Part shown: in pieces, positions 1 to 11,731 of the stretch | Position numbering within the stretch: the first letter of the stretch is position 1 | How the letters are laid out: every line of letters begins with the position of its first letter | Assembly: GCF_003289925.1 (NCBI RefSeq) | Contig: NZ_QLZQ01000011.1 | Span: 1 to 51,536 of the forward strand | Source of the DNA: Planococcus maitriensis | Lineage (GTDB): Bacteria > Bacillota > Bacilli > Bacillales_A > Planococcaceae | Direction of reading: 5' to 3' | Length of the DNA: 51,536 nucleotides | The notes under the pieces: generated by a model | Told to the model about the DNA's origin: nothing | Database searches by the model: none | Seen by the model: only the letters and a program-made list of their open reading frames with translations | Made by a program: the position numbers and the translations under genes

Positions 1-170
1 GTTGATTGCTCAATACTGCTGGCGTATCGCCGTCATAAGACGCGCGATTCGCTTTGATCTGCCGAAGCTGATCAGTAAGTTTGCCGCGATCGCTCGCGGC
101 TGTATTATTGACGTTTTGCTGTTCAGTTTTCAAGGTTCATGTGTTAATTCGCTTAATGTGACAGCGACTT
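1..170 (-). other. rRNA operon 5' leader (upstream of a 16S gene beyond the left edge)
   Basis: On the minus strand, the stretch at 119-140 reads as the characteristic motif with GAAAACTGAACA that precedes 16S genes in Bacillales rRNA leaders. It is followed by small GC-rich hairpins (arms 83-88/95-100, and 21-24/28-31). Two promoter-like sites lie just upstream (198-203/175-180 and 282-287/259-264). An rRNA operon downstream of lysS is also the B. subtilis arrangement (rrnJ, from memory). The 16S gene itself is not in the window, so the identification rests on the leader pattern and context. Confidence 0.75.
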
Positions 171-174
171 TTAA

Positions 175-203
175 ATACTACCAAACTCTCTTGGGAGAGT
201 CAA
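175..203 (-). promoter_or_regulatory. rRNA operon promoter, proximal (P2-like)
   Basis: Minus-strand TTGACT (198-203), a 17-bp spacer and TAGTAT (175-180). It sits just before the rRNA leader, as expected for the proximal promoter of a tandem pair. Confidence 0.7.
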
Positions 204-258
204 TAGTTATTTCGCTTTTCTTTGCTTCTCGCTTTTTACTAAAAACGCGACAAGAAAT

Positions 259-287
259 ATCTTAACACCTTAACACGATAAACACAA
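259..287 (-). promoter_or_regulatory. rRNA operon promoter, distal (P1-like)
   Basis: Minus-strand TTGTGT (282-287), 17-bp spacer, TAAGAT (259-264), one promoter length upstream of the better match at 175-203. The -35 is imperfect. Confidence 0.45.
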
Positions 288-296
288 TAGTTTTTT

Positions 297-336
297 TAAA
301 AAAACCCAAACAAGCAAAATAGCTCATTCGGGTTTT
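297..336 (-). terminator. Intrinsic terminator after lysS
   Basis: Minus strand: stem AAAACCCGAA / TTTGGGTTTT with a loop of about 20 nt, running into a T-tract. It separates lysS from the rRNA promoters. Confidence 0.65.
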
Positions 337-345
337 ACTAACACT

Positions 346-1833
<1,488 letters not shown>

Positions 1834-1911
1834 CTACACTCCTTTTTCTGTTAAAACCACGTGCTTTCGTGTATTTATCTATTGTACACAATTTTTCTTG
1901 CCGTTACATAA

Positions 1912-1935
1912 GAAAAGCTGCCCTTTTATGGCAAC
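1912..1935 (-). terminator. Weak terminator-like hairpin after folK
   Basis: Minus strand GTTGCC-ATAAAAG-GGCAGC followed by TTTTC. The stem is short (6 bp with one G.T), so termination is likely partial and lysS may receive read-through from the fol genes. Confidence 0.45.
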
Positions 1936-1984
1936 TTCTAACTGAATTCTTTGTTGTTCTATTAATCGTAATTAATCTAGTTAA

Positions 1985-2476
1985 CTAATTTTCATCAAGT
2001 AAAAATGCATTTACATCCTTATACGTTTTCCATAAATGTACTTCCTGTGTTTCTAGACCTTCCGGAAGCATGAGTGATGGCATCAGTTCCTGTAAAGGCA
2101 CGAGCACAAATGCCCGCTCGTACATGCGGGCATGCGGGATGGTGAGCTTTTCTGTTGCCAGCTGCTCTTGACCGTACAACAATACATCAAGATCTACTGT
2201 ACGGGGGCCCCAGCGAACCAACCGCTCCCTGTGCAAAGCGTGCTCAATTTCTTGGCATGCAGCCAGTAACCCCAAAGGTGAGAGACTGGTTTCCAAGCGG
2301 ATAACTAGATTCAGGAATACATCTTGGTCGAGATAGCCTACTGGAGCTGTTTCGTAGATAGAGGACATTCTCATGTTGGAGATGGACGGATTCTCTTGAA
2401 GCAAACGAACCGCTTTTTGAAGCTGCGCTTTACGGTCCCCTATATTCGACCCCAGAGATAGGTAGGCTTCGTTCAT
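1985..2476 (-). CDS. folK: 2-amino-4-hydroxy-6-hydroxymethyldihydropteridine pyrophosphokinase (HPPK)
   Basis: Transfers pyrophosphate from ATP to 6-hydroxymethyl-dihydropterin, the step before dihydropteroate synthase in folate synthesis. The 163-residue protein opens with YLSLGSNIGDR and carries the HPPK signature RWGPRTVDLDVLLY, followed by IPHARMYERAFVL. Length matches single-domain HPPK. Its ATG overlaps the folB stop by four bases, so it is translationally coupled as the last gene of folP-folB-folK. Confidence 0.96.
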   Translation of the reverse strand: MNEAYLSLGSNIGDRKAQLQKAVRLLQENPSISNMRMSSIYETAPVGYLDQDVFLNLVIRLETSLSPLGLLAACQEIEHALHRERLVRWGPRTVDLDVLLYGQEQLATEKLTIPHARMYERAFVLVPLQELMPSLMLPEGLETQEVHLWKTYKDVNAFLLDEN

Positions 2477-2838
2477 CGAAAGCCCCCCCGGGTAATATCG
2501 ATCGCTACTGATTTGTAATGCCCGGGAATCGGCGGGTCGGGTTTGATTAGCTGAATGCGAACTCCCTGGACCAAGGGGAATTGGTTCAATAATTCGGCAG
2601 CTACTGTTTCGGCCACTGCTTCGACTAGCTTTTTAGGTTTTCCTTCAATAACTCGTCGACATGTTTCGTATGCTTCGCCGTAATGAACCGTATGTTGCAG
2701 CTCATCGGTTTCCCCAGCACGTTTTAAATCGACGGCTAGCGTCACTGTTGCCCGGAAACGCTGACCAAGTTTTTGTTCTTCAGAAAATACCCCGTGATAG
2801 CCGTAAAACTCCATTTCGTTTAAATGAATATAATCCAT
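2473..2838 (-). CDS. folB: Dihydroneopterin aldolase
   Basis: Cleaves 7,8-dihydroneopterin to 6-hydroxymethyl-dihydropterin and glycolaldehyde. At 121 residues it is a standard FolB. The catalytic region GVFSEEQKLGQRF (Glu21 equivalent to the family catalytic Glu) and the C-terminal KPDPPIPG with Lys99 are present. It starts two bases after the folP stop and overlaps folK by four bases, giving a tight folP-folB-folK transcription unit. Confidence 0.96.
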   Translation of the reverse strand: MDYIHLNEMEFYGYHGVFSEEQKLGQRFRATVTLAVDLKRAGETDELQHTVHYGEAYETCRRVIEGKPKKLVEAVAETVAAELLNQFPLVQGVRIQLIKPDPPIPGHYKSVAIDITRGGFR

Positions 2839-2840
2839 GC

Positions 2841-3647
2841 CTATCCCTCCACCTTCGTCTTGCCTGTTAGGAAATCCACCATCTTGACTGTCTGCACCGT
2901 TTCTTTCACATCATGGACACGCACGATTTGGCAGCCTTTCGCGATACCGAAAGCTACCGTTGCAAGAGAGCCTTCCAAACGCTCATCAACTTTTGCATCG
3001 AGTAATTTGCCGATGAATGATTTACGTGAAGTACCGAGGAGCACTGGGTAGCCCATTGCCACGAGCTGATCGAGCCGCTGCATCATCTCGACATTTTGCG
3101 CGAGCGTCTTGGCGAACCCGATACCGGGGTCGAGCCAAATCTGATCATTCCGAACACCGGCATCTTGTGCGATGCGGATGCTTTCTTCAAGGTCTTTTTT
3201 TGCGTCTTGCCAAAAATCATTGTAAACCGCTTCGGCGCGGTTGTGCATTAGAATGATCGGCACTTGTTTGTCTGCAGCTACCCGGGCAATTTCAGGATCG
3301 TATTTCGCGCCCCAAATATCATTGATAATGTGCGCACCGGCTTCGACTGCTGCACGGGCGACAGCGGATTTGTATGTATCGATGGAAATAATTGCCTCTG
3401 TTTGTTCTTTGAGCGCCCGGATGAGGGGAACTACGCGGGCGATTTCTTCTTCGTCGGAAATCTGCGTGTGGCCGGGGCGCGTCGATTCACCGCCCACATC
3501 GATAATAGCGGCACCGTCTTTTAGCATTTGCTTGGCGCGGGCGAGCGCTTTTTCAACGTTGTTGAATCGGCCGCCATCGGAAAACGAATCCGGGGTTACA
3601 TTCAATATGCCCATCACTTGTGTTTGTGCATGTACATCTAAGTTCAT
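2841..3647 (-). CDS. folP: Dihydropteroate synthase
   Basis: Condenses hydroxymethyl-dihydropterin pyrophosphate with p-aminobenzoate; it is the sulfonamide target. The 268-residue TIM-barrel protein has both family signatures, GILNVTPDSFSDGG near residue 13 and IIDVGGESTRPG near 48. It is the first gene of a three-gene folate unit. The pabB-pabA-pabC genes that separate cysK from folP in B. subtilis are missing, so p-aminobenzoate synthesis must be encoded elsewhere or obtained externally. A terminator separates it from cysK upstream, so it needs its own promoter in 3648-3750; I could not identify one with confidence. Confidence 0.97.
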   Translation of the reverse strand: MNLDVHAQTQVMGILNVTPDSFSDGGRFNNVEKALARAKQMLKDGAAIIDVGGESTRPGHTQISDEEEIARVVPLIRALKEQTEAIISIDTYKSAVARAAVEAGAHIINDIWGAKYDPEIARVAADKQVPIILMHNRAEAVYNDFWQDAKKDLEESIRIAQDAGVRNDQIWLDPGIGFAKTLAQNVEMMQRLDQLVAMGYPVLLGTSRKSFIGKLLDAKVDERLEGSLATVAFGIAKGCQIVRVHDVKETVQTVKMVDFLTGKTKVEG

Positions 3648-3750
3648 CTTTGTTCACCGTCCATGTTTGAATTGGAGGAATCAGTCATTTCCCGGGAAAT
3701 ACTATTATACAAACTGCTCTTATCTTATCGTGAATCTACAGTTTATGCAC

Positions 3751-3778
3751 AAAAAGAGCCCCCTTTTCAGAAGGCTCT
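3751..3778 (-). terminator. Intrinsic terminator after cysK
   Basis: Minus strand AGAGCC / GGCTCT stem (3773-3778 and 3755-3760) followed by TTTTTG. Confidence 0.8.
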
Positions 3779-3783
3779 TCGGT

Positions 3784-4725
3784 TTATCCATTATTTTCGT
3801 CAAATTGGTAAAGCGGAGTGCTCAAATAGCGTTCACCGTTTGATGGCAAGATCGCCAATACTTTTTTGCCTTTGCCGAGTCTTTTCGCCAGTTCAAGCGC
3901 TGCGTAGATTGCGGCTCCTGATGATACACCACCAAGAATGCCTTCTTCGCGTGCCGTTCTGCGGGCAAATTCATACGATTGCTCATTGCTTACTTGCATG
4001 ATTTCATCATAGATTCCTGTGTTCAACACGGCTGGCACAAAGCCAGCACCGATGCCTTGGATTTTGTGAGGGCCTGGTTTTCCACCGGACAAGACCGGGG
4101 AATCCGTCGGTTCAACAGCTACGATATGGATATTCGGGTAGTGTTCTTTCAATACTTGCCCAGCACCAGTAATCGTGCCGCCTGTCCCAATGCCTGAAAT
4201 GAAGCCGTCCAGTTGATCCATCGCTTCGACGATTTCAGGCCCTGTAGTCAGACGGTGCACTTCAGGGTTTGCTTCGTTATTGAATTGCTGGGGCATGAAC
4301 CAAGAGTTTTCAGCCGCCAGTTTTTCAGCCGTCTTGATGGCGCCGTTCGGGCCGTTCATGCCGTCTGGGCCTGGCGTTAACACTAGTTCCGCACCATATG
4401 CGCGCAACAAGTTGCGGCGTTCCATGCTCATTGTTTCAGGCATGACGAGTACGCTGCGGTAGCCTTTTGCTGCAGCGATCATCGCGAGGCCGATCCCTGT
4501 ATTGCCGCTTGTCGGTTCGATTAAGGTATCGCCTTCTTTTAAGTCGCCGGATTTTTCAGCTGCTTCAATCATCGCGAGTGCAATCCGGTCTTTTACGCTG
4601 GAGCCTGGGTTGAAGTATTCCAATTTAACGTAAACTTCCGCATCTTCAGGTCCTGTCAGCCGGTTTAATTTAACAATCGGTGTTTGCCCGATCAATTCGG
4701 TAATTGAATTTCCTACTCGTGCCAT
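3784..4725 (-). CDS. cysK: Cysteine synthase A (O-acetylserine sulfhydrylase)
   Basis: PLP enzyme making cysteine from O-acetylserine and sulfide. The 313-residue product has the PLP lysine in NPGSSVKDR (Lys45), the substrate loop PTSGNTGIG (71-79) and the C-terminal GVSSGAA phosphate-site region. A GTG three codons upstream would overlap the Shine-Dalgarno AGGAGTGG; the ATG that begins [13 protein letters not shown] is better spaced and matches the family N-terminus, so I place the start at 4725. It is probably monocistronic, with a good sigma-A promoter at 4773-4801 and its own terminator. I see no T-box or S-box. Confidence 0.97.
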   Translation of the reverse strand: MARVGNSITELIGQTPIVKLNRLTGPEDAEVYVKLEYFNPGSSVKDRIALAMIEAAEKSGDLKEGDTLIEPTSGNTGIGLAMIAAAKGYRSVLVMPETMSMERRNLLRAYGAELVLTPGPDGMNGPNGAIKTAEKLAAENSWFMPQQFNNEANPEVHRLTTGPEIVEAMDQLDGFISGIGTGGTITGAGQVLKEHYPNIHIVAVEPTDSPVLSGGKPGPHKIQGIGAGFVPAVLNTGIYDEIMQVSNEQSYEFARRTAREEGILGGVSSGAAIYAALELAKRLGKGKKVLAILPSNGERYLSTPLYQFDENNG

Positions 4726-4772
4726 GTTTACCACTCCTAATCCCTACTATTTTTGTCGACATTATTTATTTC

Positions 4773-4801
4773 ATCCTATCAATTGCGGCGCGAGCTGTCA
4801 A
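4773..4801 (-). promoter_or_regulatory. Sigma-A promoter for cysK
   Basis: Minus-strand consensus TTGACA (4796-4801), 17-bp spacer, TAGGAT (4773-4778), about 48 bp upstream of the cysK start. Confidence 0.75.
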
Positions 4802-4822
4802 TCTTGGGAGCGTGTCGATAGC

Positions 4823-5755
4823 TTATTCTCCTTCGCCGTAAAACCACTCAGCATTGAATTCTTGCCAGAAGGCTTCGGGAGAAACCGATTGAGGCAATTG
4901 TTCGAGGGCCAGCTCCCGGCTGATATGTTCTTTCACTTCGTCGTAGCTGAACGTGCGGCCTTCGATTTTCTCTTTCACCATAATGACGGCGGTCCGTCCA
5001 TCTTCAAGAGCCAGCGGGGCAGACCACGAGCCGGGTTCGATGCTTTCGACCGTTTTCGCGATTTGGGAATCGATCGACTCTTGGCCGGGAGATACGAATC
5101 CGATATCCCCGCCGAGGTTGCCTGTGGCGTTATCAATGGAACGCTCGCGTGCCAGTGCTTCAAAGCTCGAGCCACTGTCGAGTTCTTTGATCGCCTCTTC
5201 CGCTTCCGCTTTGGAATTCAAGACGATCATGCTTGTGCGGTAGGAATCTTTGACGTCATAGATGGTCCTGTTGTCTTCATAGAAGTCTTTGATGGCCTGA
5301 TCATCGATGAGGACATCTTTTGTCAAGACTTTCTCCAAGATCAATTGCGCTTTCACTTTTTCACGCTGGCGTTCGTTGTCACTGGCATACAGCAGTTCTT
5401 CGGTCCCGTCCTGCGCGGTCCGCATCATGGCCAGTTCCAAGTCGATTTCCTTGTCGGATACTTCGATGCCGTAGTCATCTGCCGCAGCGGCCATGACTTT
5501 TTCATTGACCAATTCGAGAAGGGCACTTCGGCCATGCTGCTGTTCCATCGAGGCCATCCATTCAGCCCGCGTGATTTCTTCCCCATCGACTACTGCGACT
5601 TCCTCGTTTGCGGCACTGCTGCCGTTAGGGATGAGCCACGCAATGAACCACAGCAAATTGGCTAATAATAAAATACCGATGACCATTAACACAGGCTTCG
5701 TTTTTAAGTGGCGTTTCTGTTTCTGCGGTGTCGTGTTAGTTCGATTCGAGTTCAT
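4823..5755 (-). CDS. Membrane-anchored parvulin-type peptidyl-prolyl isomerase (YacD/PrsA-like)
   Basis: Likely an extracytoplasmic foldase. With the ATG at 5755 ([11 protein letters not shown]) the protein is 310 residues. One hydrophobic segment at about 22-42 follows a basic N-terminus and acts as an uncleaved anchor; there is no lipobox cysteine, unlike PrsA lipoproteins. A SurA-N-like helical region follows ([20 protein letters not shown]), then a parvulin domain with [13 protein letters not shown] and [12 protein letters not shown]. The reading frame stays open 26 codons further, but that would run inside hslO. The chosen start overlaps the end of hslO by 20 bases, with a GGAAG motif nine bases upstream. 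Position between hslO and cysK matches B. subtilis yacD. Confidence 0.85.
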   Translation of the reverse strand: MNSNRTNTTPQKQKRHLKTKPVLMVIGILLLANLLWFIAWLIPNGSSAANEEVAVVDGEEITRAEWMASMEQQHGRSALLELVNEKVMAAAADDYGIEVSDKEIDLELAMMRTAQDGTEELLYASDNERQREKVKAQLILEKVLTKDVLIDDQAIKDFYEDNRTIYDVKDSYRTSMIVLNSKAEAEEAIKELDSGSSFEALARERSIDNATGNLGGDIGFVSPGQESIDSQIAKTVESIEPGSWSAPLALEDGRTAVIMVKEKIEGRTFSYDEVKEHISRELALEQLPQSVSPEAFWQEFNAEWFYGEGE

Positions 5756-6617
5756 TGAGCAATGCTTCCAATTCTTCTTTAGTGTAATGATACTTTTCGT
5801 GGCAGAAATGGCATTCCGCTTCCGCTTGGCCATCTGTATCGATCATTTGGCGGATTTCTTCTTTTCCGAGTCCCATGATGCCTTCTGCAAACTTTTCTTT
5901 TGAGCACGTGCACTTGAACTGGACAGGCATCTTCCCGAGGATTTGCACATTATCTGCACCCAGCACTTCTTCCAGGATTCCTTCAGGCGTGAGCCCACGC
6001 TTGATCATGGACGAGACGGGTTCGATATTAGCCAAACGTTTTTCGATCAATGTAATGGTTTCGTCATCGATATCCGGCATCAATTGAATGATGAACCCAC
6101 CGGCTGCGAGCACCGAATTGTCGGTGTCGACGAGCACGCCAAGGCCGACTGACGAAGGCACTTGTTCGGAGACGACAAAATAATAAGTCAGATCTTCCGC
6201 GATTTCCCCAGAGACGATCGGCGTCTGTCCGGTGAAATAATCGCGCATGCCCAGGTCCTTGACGACGGAGAGCATGCCGTCTGTGCCGACGACCCCTTTA
6301 ACATCGAGTTTGCCGCCTTTGCTGTCGACATGGGTTTGTGGATTGGCGACATAACCGCGCACATTACCTTTGGCGTCGCTATCGACCAATAAATGACCGA
6401 CCGGTCCGCCTGCTTCGATTTTCAAGGTGACGCGGTCTTCCCCTTTGAGCATGGCCCCGAACATGACACCGCCTGTCATTAAACGCCCGAGGGCTGCTGT
6501 CGCGGCAGGCCAGGTCTGGTGGCGGCGCTGCGCCTCCCCCACCGTTTTTGTCGTATTGACTGCAAATGCACGCACATTGCCGTTAAAGCCTAGTCCGCGT
6601 ACTAAATAATCTGGCAT
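5736..6617 (-). CDS. hslO: Redox-regulated molecular chaperone Hsp33
   Basis: Holdase activated by oxidative unfolding in the cytoplasm. The 293-residue length is typical. The C-terminal zinc switch is intact: Cys236-x-Cys238 (KCTCSK) and Cys269-x2-Cys272 (ECHFCHEK). The N-terminal core begins [17 protein letters not shown]. It lies 17 bases after coaX and overlaps the downstream PPIase gene, giving the unit coaX-hslO-yacD, two of whose three genes concern protein folding. Confidence 0.97.
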   Translation of the reverse strand: MPDYLVRGLGFNGNVRAFAVNTTKTVGEAQRRHQTWPAATAALGRLMTGGVMFGAMLKGEDRVTLKIEAGGPVGHLLVDSDAKGNVRGYVANPQTHVDSKGGKLDVKGVVGTDGMLSVVKDLGMRDYFTGQTPIVSGEIAEDLTYYFVVSEQVPSSVGLGVLVDTDNSVLAAGGFIIQLMPDIDDETITLIEKRLANIEPVSSMIKRGLTPEGILEEVLGADNVQILGKMPVQFKCTCSKEKFAEGIMGLGKEEIRQMIDTDGQAEAECHFCHEKYHYTKEELEALLNELESN

Positions 6618-6634
6618 ATTGATTCTTCCTTCCT

Positions 6635-7402
6635 TTACGCTTGATTGCGTTTATAAATGAAATGTAGGCCTTTTAATGTCAAAAACGGGTCGACATGATC
6701 GATCATATCCGATTCTGCAGCAATCAACGGTGCTAGCCCACCTGTCGCGATGACCGTCGGGTGCTGCTTGCTTTGTTTTTTCATGCGGGAGATGATGCCT
6801 TCTGCCTGGCCAACGTAGCCATAAACGATGCCAGCTTGCATGGCCGAAATGGTGTTTTTGCCGACGACGGAGTCCGGGCGCGTGATTTCAATGCGCGGCA
6901 GTTTTGACGCACGCGTATATAGCGCTTCGGTCGAGCTTTGGATCCCCGGGGCAATTGCGCCGCCTTGGTACTGATTCTTTTCATCGACATAGCAAAAAGT
7001 GTTGGCGGTGCCGAAGTCGACGATGATCAAAGGGCCGCCATATTCCTGTATAGCCGCTACGGCATTGACGATGCGGTCCGCGCCGACTTCACGCGGGTTT
7101 TCATATTTGATGTTAAGTCCGGTCTTGACCCCGGGCCCGACAACCAGCGCTTTGGTGTGGAAATATTTTTGTGCCATGCGCTCCAGCGCAAACATGATTG
7201 GCGGAACAACGGATGACATAATCATGCCGTCAATCGCTTCAAAGCCTAAACCGACATGATTCAAAAATGCTTTGATCTGCATAGCGTATTCATCTTCGGT
7301 TTTGTGGCGGTCGGTTTCCATCCGCCAGTGGTGAAGCAGTGTGTTGTTGTCGTATACGCCAAGGACGATATTGGTATTGCCTGTATCCATCACTAAGATC
7401 AT
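6635..7402 (-). CDS. coaX: Type III pantothenate kinase
   Basis: First step of coenzyme A synthesis: phosphorylates pantothenate and is not feedback-inhibited by CoA in characterised members. The 255-residue ASKHA-fold protein shows the phosphate-binding MDTGNTN at residues 5-11, GADR at 107-110 with the catalytic aspartate, and VDFGTANTF at 128-136. GGGGAG lies six bases before the ATG. It follows the ftsH terminator and probably has its own promoter. Confidence 0.96.
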   Translation of the reverse strand: MILVMDTGNTNIVLGVYDNNTLLHHWRMETDRHKTEDEYAMQIKAFLNHVGLGFEAIDGMIMSSVVPPIMFALERMAQKYFHTKALVVGPGVKTGLNIKYENPREVGADRIVNAVAAIQEYGGPLIIVDFGTANTFCYVDEKNQYQGGAIAPGIQSSTEALYTRASKLPRIEITRPDSVVGKNTISAMQAGIVYGYVGQAEGIISRMKKQSKQHPTVIATGGLAPLIAAESDMIDHVDPFLTLKGLHFIYKRNQA

Positions 7403-7437
7403 AAATTCTCCCCATTTATCTGCTGAATTTCCAACAC

Positions 7438-7446
7438 ATCATACCA
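7438..7446 (-). promoter_or_regulatory. Possible extended -10 promoter for coaX
   Basis: Minus-strand TGG-TATGAT immediately after the ftsH terminator. No convincing -35 is present, so this is a weak call. Confidence 0.4.
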
Positions 7447-7461
7447 TAATTCTACAAAAGC

Positions 7462-7505
7462 AAAAAGCCGGCGCCAAGCCCTTTCCAGGGCTGGCACCGG
7501 CTTTC
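7462..7505 (-). terminator. Strong intrinsic terminator after ftsH
   Basis: Minus strand: a long GC-rich stem, AAAGCCGGTGCCAGCCC paired with GGGCTTGGCGCCGGCTTT, ending in a T-tract. Confidence 0.9.
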
Positions 7506-7507
7506 GG

Positions 7508-9523
7508 TTATTTACGGTCTTCTCGGATCGGTCCTTGCGAATCAGTGGATGAGCCTTCTTCCGGCAAATCTCCTGATGATGGATCATTCGGTGCGCCCGT
7601 CACATCCGGGTTTACCTCGTCTGAATCCGTTTCGCCTTCTTCATCTTTTTCGTATCGGCCATTCAAGGCTTCATACGAACGTTCCGGTAAGGTTCCGTGT
7701 TCTTTCAAATGCATAATTTGTGCAGCATCAAGTGTTTCCACTTCGAGCAATGTGTTGGCGAGTAGTTCGAGAAGCTCGCGTTTTTCCGTGAGGATCTCTT
7801 TCGTCCGGACATATTGCTCTTTAATGATGCGCTGGATTTCTTGGTCGATCTCGAATGCGATGGCATCGGAATAGTTTTGATCCGAATTGAAATCGCGTCC
7901 AAGGAAGACGTTTCCGCCTTGGGACTGGCCGAATTGAATCGGGCCGATCTTATCGCTCATCCCGTATTCAGTCACCATGCTGCGGGCGATCGCTGTTGCA
8001 CGCTGGAAGTCATTGTGCGCGCCAGTGGATACTTCACCGAAGACGATATCCTCTGCAACGCGACCGCCGAGCAAGCCGGCAATCTTATCAAGAAGTTCCG
8101 GTTTGGTCATGAAGTAACGATCTTCACGAGGCAGCATGACGGCATATCCACCAGCCTGGCCGCGCGGGACAATCGTTACTTTATGGACGATGTCAGCGTC
8201 ATCCAAAATCAGGCCGATAACCGTATGCCCTGATTCGTGGTATGCAACGATATTGCGTTCTTTTTTCGAAATAACGCGATTCTTCTTTGCTGGACCGGCA
8301 ATAACCCGGTCTGTCGCTTCGTCGATATCGGCCATGTCAATTTTCTTCTTATTGCGGCGAGCGGCGACAAGCGCTGCTTCGTTCAATAAGTTCTCAAGGT
8401 CTGCACCGGAGAAGCCAGGCGTCCGCTGTGCAATTGCCTTCATGTCGACTGTGTCATCAAGCGGCTTGTTGCGCGCATGGACTTTCAACACTTCTTCACG
8501 TCCTTTGACATCCGGGCGGCCGACTGTGATCTGGCGGTCAAAACGGCCAGGACGCAGAAGTGCCGGATCCAGGATATCCGGACGGTTGGTTGCAGCGATG
8601 ATGATGATGCCTTCGTTCGCGCCGAAGCCATCCATTTCGACGAGCAATTGGTTGAGCGTTTGTTCACGCTCATCATGCCCGCCGCCAAGGCCGGCACCGC
8701 GCTGGCGTCCGACTGCATCGATTTCATCGATGAAGATGATACATGGTGCGTTTTTCTTCGCGTTCTCGAACAAATCACGAACACGCGAAGCCCCGACACC
8801 GACGAACATTTCGACGAAGTCCGAACCACTGATGGAGAAGAACGGCACCCCTGCTTCACCGGCTACTGCACGGGCAAGCAAAGTTTTACCGGTACCCGGA
8901 GGCCCGACAAGCAAGATACCCTTCGGAATGCGGGCACCGATTTCACCGAAGCGTTTCGGATCTTTCAGGAAATCCACTACTTCGACAAGCTCTTGCTTCT
9001 CTTCATCCGCTCCGGCTACATCGTCGAAGCGAACTTTTTGTTTCTGGTCATCGTATAATTTCGCCTTGCTTTTCCCGAAATTCATCACTCGGCCGCCACC
9101 GCCGCCTTGTGATTGGTTGAGCAAGAAGAAGAACAGGATGAAGATGATGATGAATGGAATGATGCCGGTAAAGAATGAAACCCATCCGCTAGTTTGCGGC
9201 GCTTTCAAAAATTCGACTTCCACTCCTTCTTGCGCTGTTGCAAGCTCGTCAATTTGCGCTACCAACGCCTCATTCTCGATCGGCACATTGGTTACAAACG
9301 ATTCGCCTTCATCATAATCTGTCATGCGGCCGGTCACTTCGTACACTTGTGCGTCCGGCTGGATGGTCACTTCTGTAATTTCGCCAGCGTTCAGCGCATC
9401 CAGAAAGTCGCCATAGCCAATATTTTGCGTCGGTTGGTTGCTATTATTGAAAGTTCCTAGAATACCGATGATGACTAGGAATATCAGTAGATAAAATATG
9501 GTGTATCGGAATATTCGATTCAT
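7508..9523 (-). CDS. ftsH: ATP-dependent membrane zinc metalloprotease FtsH
   Basis: Membrane-bound AAA+ protease for quality control and regulated proteolysis. The frame is open further upstream, but the ATG at 9523 ([11 protein letters not shown]) has AGGAGG seven bases before it, giving 671 residues. Two membrane segments flank a short extracytoplasmic domain (about 7-24 and 117-135). Walker A GPPGTGKT is at 207-214, Walker B IIFIDEID at 262-269, the second-region-of-homology arginines lie in [11 protein letters not shown], and the zinc motif HESGH is at 429-433. The C-terminus is an acidic Ser/Pro-rich tail of about 40 residues. It has its own promoter and terminator, as expected for a monocistronic gene between hpt and coaX. 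Confidence 0.98.
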   Translation of the reverse strand: MNRIFRYTIFYLLIFLVIIGILGTFNNSNQPTQNIGYGDFLDALNAGEITEVTIQPDAQVYEVTGRMTDYDEGESFVTNVPIENEALVAQIDELATAQEGVEVEFLKAPQTSGWVSFFTGIIPFIIIFILFFFLLNQSQGGGGGRVMNFGKSKAKLYDDQKQKVRFDDVAGADEEKQELVEVVDFLKDPKRFGEIGARIPKGILLVGPPGTGKTLLARAVAGEAGVPFFSISGSDFVEMFVGVGASRVRDLFENAKKNAPCIIFIDEIDAVGRQRGAGLGGGHDEREQTLNQLLVEMDGFGANEGIIIIAATNRPDILDPALLRPGRFDRQITVGRPDVKGREEVLKVHARNKPLDDTVDMKAIAQRTPGFSGADLENLLNEAALVAARRNKKKIDMADIDEATDRVIAGPAKKNRVISKKERNIVAYHESGHTVIGLILDDADIVHKVTIVPRGQAGGYAVMLPREDRYFMTKPELLDKIAGLLGGRVAEDIVFGEVSTGAHNDFQRATAIARSMVTEYGMSDKIGPIQFGQSQGGNVFLGRDFNSDQNYSDAIAFEIDQEIQRIIKEQYVRTKEILTEKRELLELLANTLLEVETLDAAQIMHLKEHGTLPERSYEALNGRYEKDEEGETDSDEVNPDVTGAPNDPSSGDLPEEGSSTDSQGPIREDRK

Positions 9524-9551
9524 CCCGCGCCTCCTCACAAAGTTTCCCAAA

Positions 9552-9579
9552 ACTATACTAAATACTAACACAGGGACAA
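9552..9579 (-). promoter_or_regulatory. Sigma-A-like promoter for ftsH
   Basis: Minus-strand TTGTCC (9574-9579), 16-bp spacer, TATAGT (9552-9557), shortly upstream of the ftsH ribosome binding site. Confidence 0.55.
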
Positions 9580-9644
9580 AAATGCATACAATGAAAAGCC
9601 TTTACGGCATGCTTGAAATCATCGGCTCTTTGAACGTTCTTTGA

Positions 9645-10196
9645 CTATTCCTCTTCACCGCTGTAAACGGACGGCTTAAGTATTCCAATATATGGAAGGT
9701 TGCGGTATTTTTCTGCGTAGTCCAAGCCGTAGCCGACAACGAACGCATCCGGCACTTCAAATCCGATGTAATCCGCTTTCAAATCCACTTTGCGCCCAGT
9801 CGGCTTGTCGAGAAGCGTAACGATTTTAATGGAGTTCGCTTTGCGGTATTTGAACAGGTCCACCAAATAGCTCAGTGTAAGCCCGCTGTCGATGATGTCT
9901 TCGATAATCAGCAAGTCACGGCCTTCGACGCTTGCGTTCAAATCCTTGACGATTTTGACTTCACCTGAAGAAACCGTTGCGTTTCCGTAGCTTGAAACAT
10001 CCATGAAATCCATTTCCACATAACCGTCAAAGCGTTTCATGAGGTCGCCCATGAATGGCATGGCGCCTTTCAATACGCCGATGGCAAGCGGGTATGTCCC
10101 TTCATAATCACGCGTCAATATTTCCCCGAGTTCGCGCGCTTTCTCCTGAAGCTGTTCTTCGCTGATCAATACTTCTTTAATGTCCTTTTGTAGCAT
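9645..10196 (-). CDS. hpt: Hypoxanthine phosphoribosyltransferase
   Basis: Purine salvage: converts hypoxanthine (and usually guanine) plus PRPP to nucleotides. The ATG at 10196 has AGGAGG six bases upstream and begins [12 protein letters not shown], giving 183 residues. The PRPP-binding loop [10 protein letters not shown] is at about 99-108, and the hood region includes [19 protein letters not shown], typical of HPRT. It follows tilS with a 22-base gap; the tilS-hpt-ftsH order is widely conserved in Firmicutes. Confidence 0.97.
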   Translation of the reverse strand: MLQKDIKEVLISEEQLQEKARELGEILTRDYEGTYPLAIGVLKGAMPFMGDLMKRFDGYVEMDFMDVSSYGNATVSSGEVKIVKDLNASVEGRDLLIIEDIIDSGLTLSYLVDLFKYRKANSIKIVTLLDKPTGRKVDLKADYIGFEVPDAFVVGYGLDYAEKYRNLPYIGILKPSVYSGEEE

Positions 10197-10218
10197 GGTG
10201 GGCCTCCTAGTTTCTTCC

Positions 10219-11610
10219 TCATTTTGCATAGTCTATGCATTGTTCAACTAATACTCGGTTGTCTGCCGGACGCTTGGTCCGGCTCAGGCAAGCGGCGATG
10301 CGCAAACCGGGCACCAGTAATACTTCATTTTTTCCGGCCACGATGATTGGCCAGTCGTCCCGCTGCTGCGACGGGATTTTCTCATCAATCATCAGCCGCG
10401 CCAATTTTTTCGCCTGGCTCATGCCAGCCAATAAGATCCGGTCGCCCGGCTCTCTTCCGCGAAGCATGAAATCCGTCTTTTCGGAATGGAAATACCAAAA
10501 AACGGCATTCTCTGCTTCCGGCTCTTCACCGACCGGCACAACCCGGTAACGGGAACCAAGGACAGGCGGTGACCACAGCCGGCCTATATCCGCCCGCTGG
10601 CGCTGCAGGTTTTCTGAATGCTTTTCAAAGAATACCTGGTCGTATTGGCGTATCATCATATAATTTTGCGGCAAATGTAAAAAAACAGTGCCCGAGGAAC
10701 TCTGCAGCAGCTCGCGCACTTGTTCCGCCAAATGGCTCGTTATTAACACTCGCTTATCATCATATAGATAGTTTAATAGTAGTAGAACCATCCTTTTTTG
10801 TAAAGCAGAGGGATGGCTTCTGAAACTTTCGGCAGAAATAAGCAATTCCTTATCTGAAGACAGCAATTCCTTTAGTGTTCCTTCAGCGAGCTGCTGGAGG
10901 AACGCTGAGTCTTCATTGATTTGTTCGGCAAGCTCTGAAAAGTGTAACGAAGCGCGAGGGTTTTCCTGTGCCATTGCCGGTAAAATGGTCTTGCGGATAC
11001 GGTTTCGCGTGTAAGCGTCACTGGCATTACTCGGGTCTTCACGGTATGGTACTTTGTTCAGTTGTGCGTACTGGGTGATTTCCTCTTTGGTGACCGCAAG
11101 CTGCGGCCGCACGAGCATGCCGCTGCCAAGTGGGCGCTTGAGACGCATGCCAAAAGCCCCGTTACCCAGGCTGCCTCGCATGCCTTCCATCAAAATGGTC
11201 TCCAATTGATCGTCTGCATGATGGGCCGTGATGAGAACCGTGGATCCGGTTTTTTCCATTACTTGCTCGAATATCCGGTAGCGTTCGTTCCGGCAGACAC
11301 TTTGTGCGTTCCCGCCATATTCAGCTAAAATCGCAGGGATAGGGACTGAAAAACTTACACACGGCACTTCCCATAGCTTGCAATAATGTTCAACGAAGCG
11401 GCGGTCTTCCGCAGATTGTTCGCCCCTCAGCATGTGATCGATATGCACTGCTGTGAGATGCACACCCAGTTGATGCCGCTTTTTTGCAAGAAACTGCAAA
11501 AGGACCATCGAATCGATGCCGCCGGAAACACCGATGACAAGACGATTTCCCTTTTCGAAAAGCCTGTGCTTTTTTTGGTATGCAAGCATCGTTTGTTCAT
11601 AATGATCCAT
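10219..11610 (-). CDS. tilS: tRNA(Ile)-lysidine synthase
   Basis: Converts C34 of tRNA-Ile(CAU) to lysidine, switching it from Met to Ile decoding; an essential function. The ATG at 11610 follows AGGAGGG closely and gives 463 residues. The N-type ATP pyrophosphatase loop SGGIDS is at 29-34, and the TilS helical and C-terminal domains follow ([28 protein letters not shown]). It heads the tilS-hpt unit and is divergent from a tRNA gene with a CAT anticodon. Confidence 0.97.
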   Translation of the reverse strand: MDHYEQTMLAYQKKHRLFEKGNRLVIGVSGGIDSMVLLQFLAKKRHQLGVHLTAVHIDHMLRGEQSAEDRRFVEHYCKLWEVPCVSFSVPIPAILAEYGGNAQSVCRNERYRIFEQVMEKTGSTVLITAHHADDQLETILMEGMRGSLGNGAFGMRLKRPLGSGMLVRPQLAVTKEEITQYAQLNKVPYREDPSNASDAYTRNRIRKTILPAMAQENPRASLHFSELAEQINEDSAFLQQLAEGTLKELLSSDKELLISAESFRSHPSALQKRMVLLLLNYLYDDKRVLITSHLAEQVRELLQSSSGTVFLHLPQNYMMIRQYDQVFFEKHSENLQRQRADIGRLWSPPVLGSRYRVVPVGEEPEAENAVFWYFHSEKTDFMLRGREPGDRILLAGMSQAKKLARLMIDEKIPSQQRDDWPIIVAGKNEVLLVPGLRIAACLSRTKRPADNRVLVEQCIDYAK

Positions 11611-11680
11611 GGCATGCCCTCCTGTTCTGACTGTTTTCCAGCCTAAATAAAATAAATATCGCAAAAACATAAAATGCTAA

Positions 11681-11710
11681 TTGACACATATGTATTGAGG
11701 ATAGTATGAT
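11681..11710 (+). promoter_or_regulatory. Sigma-A promoter for tRNA-Met
   Basis: TTGACA (11681-11686), 18-bp spacer, TATGAT (11705-11710), 21 bases before the tRNA. Confidence 0.75.
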
Positions 11711-11731
11711 ATAAACTGTTCGTTTGAACAA

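Noticed and set aside
4724..5665. Plus-strand open frame of 313 codons antisense to cysK and the PPIase gene
   Set aside because: Covers a gene junction on the other strand, has no recognisable family features and no ribosome site; the Phe/Asp-rich translation is typical of antisense.
8136..9317. Plus-strand open frame of 393 codons antisense to ftsH
   Set aside because: It is the mirror of a fully conserved ftsH frame, has no ribosome site, and its composition (runs of Ser, Arg, Thr) is that of a shadow frame.
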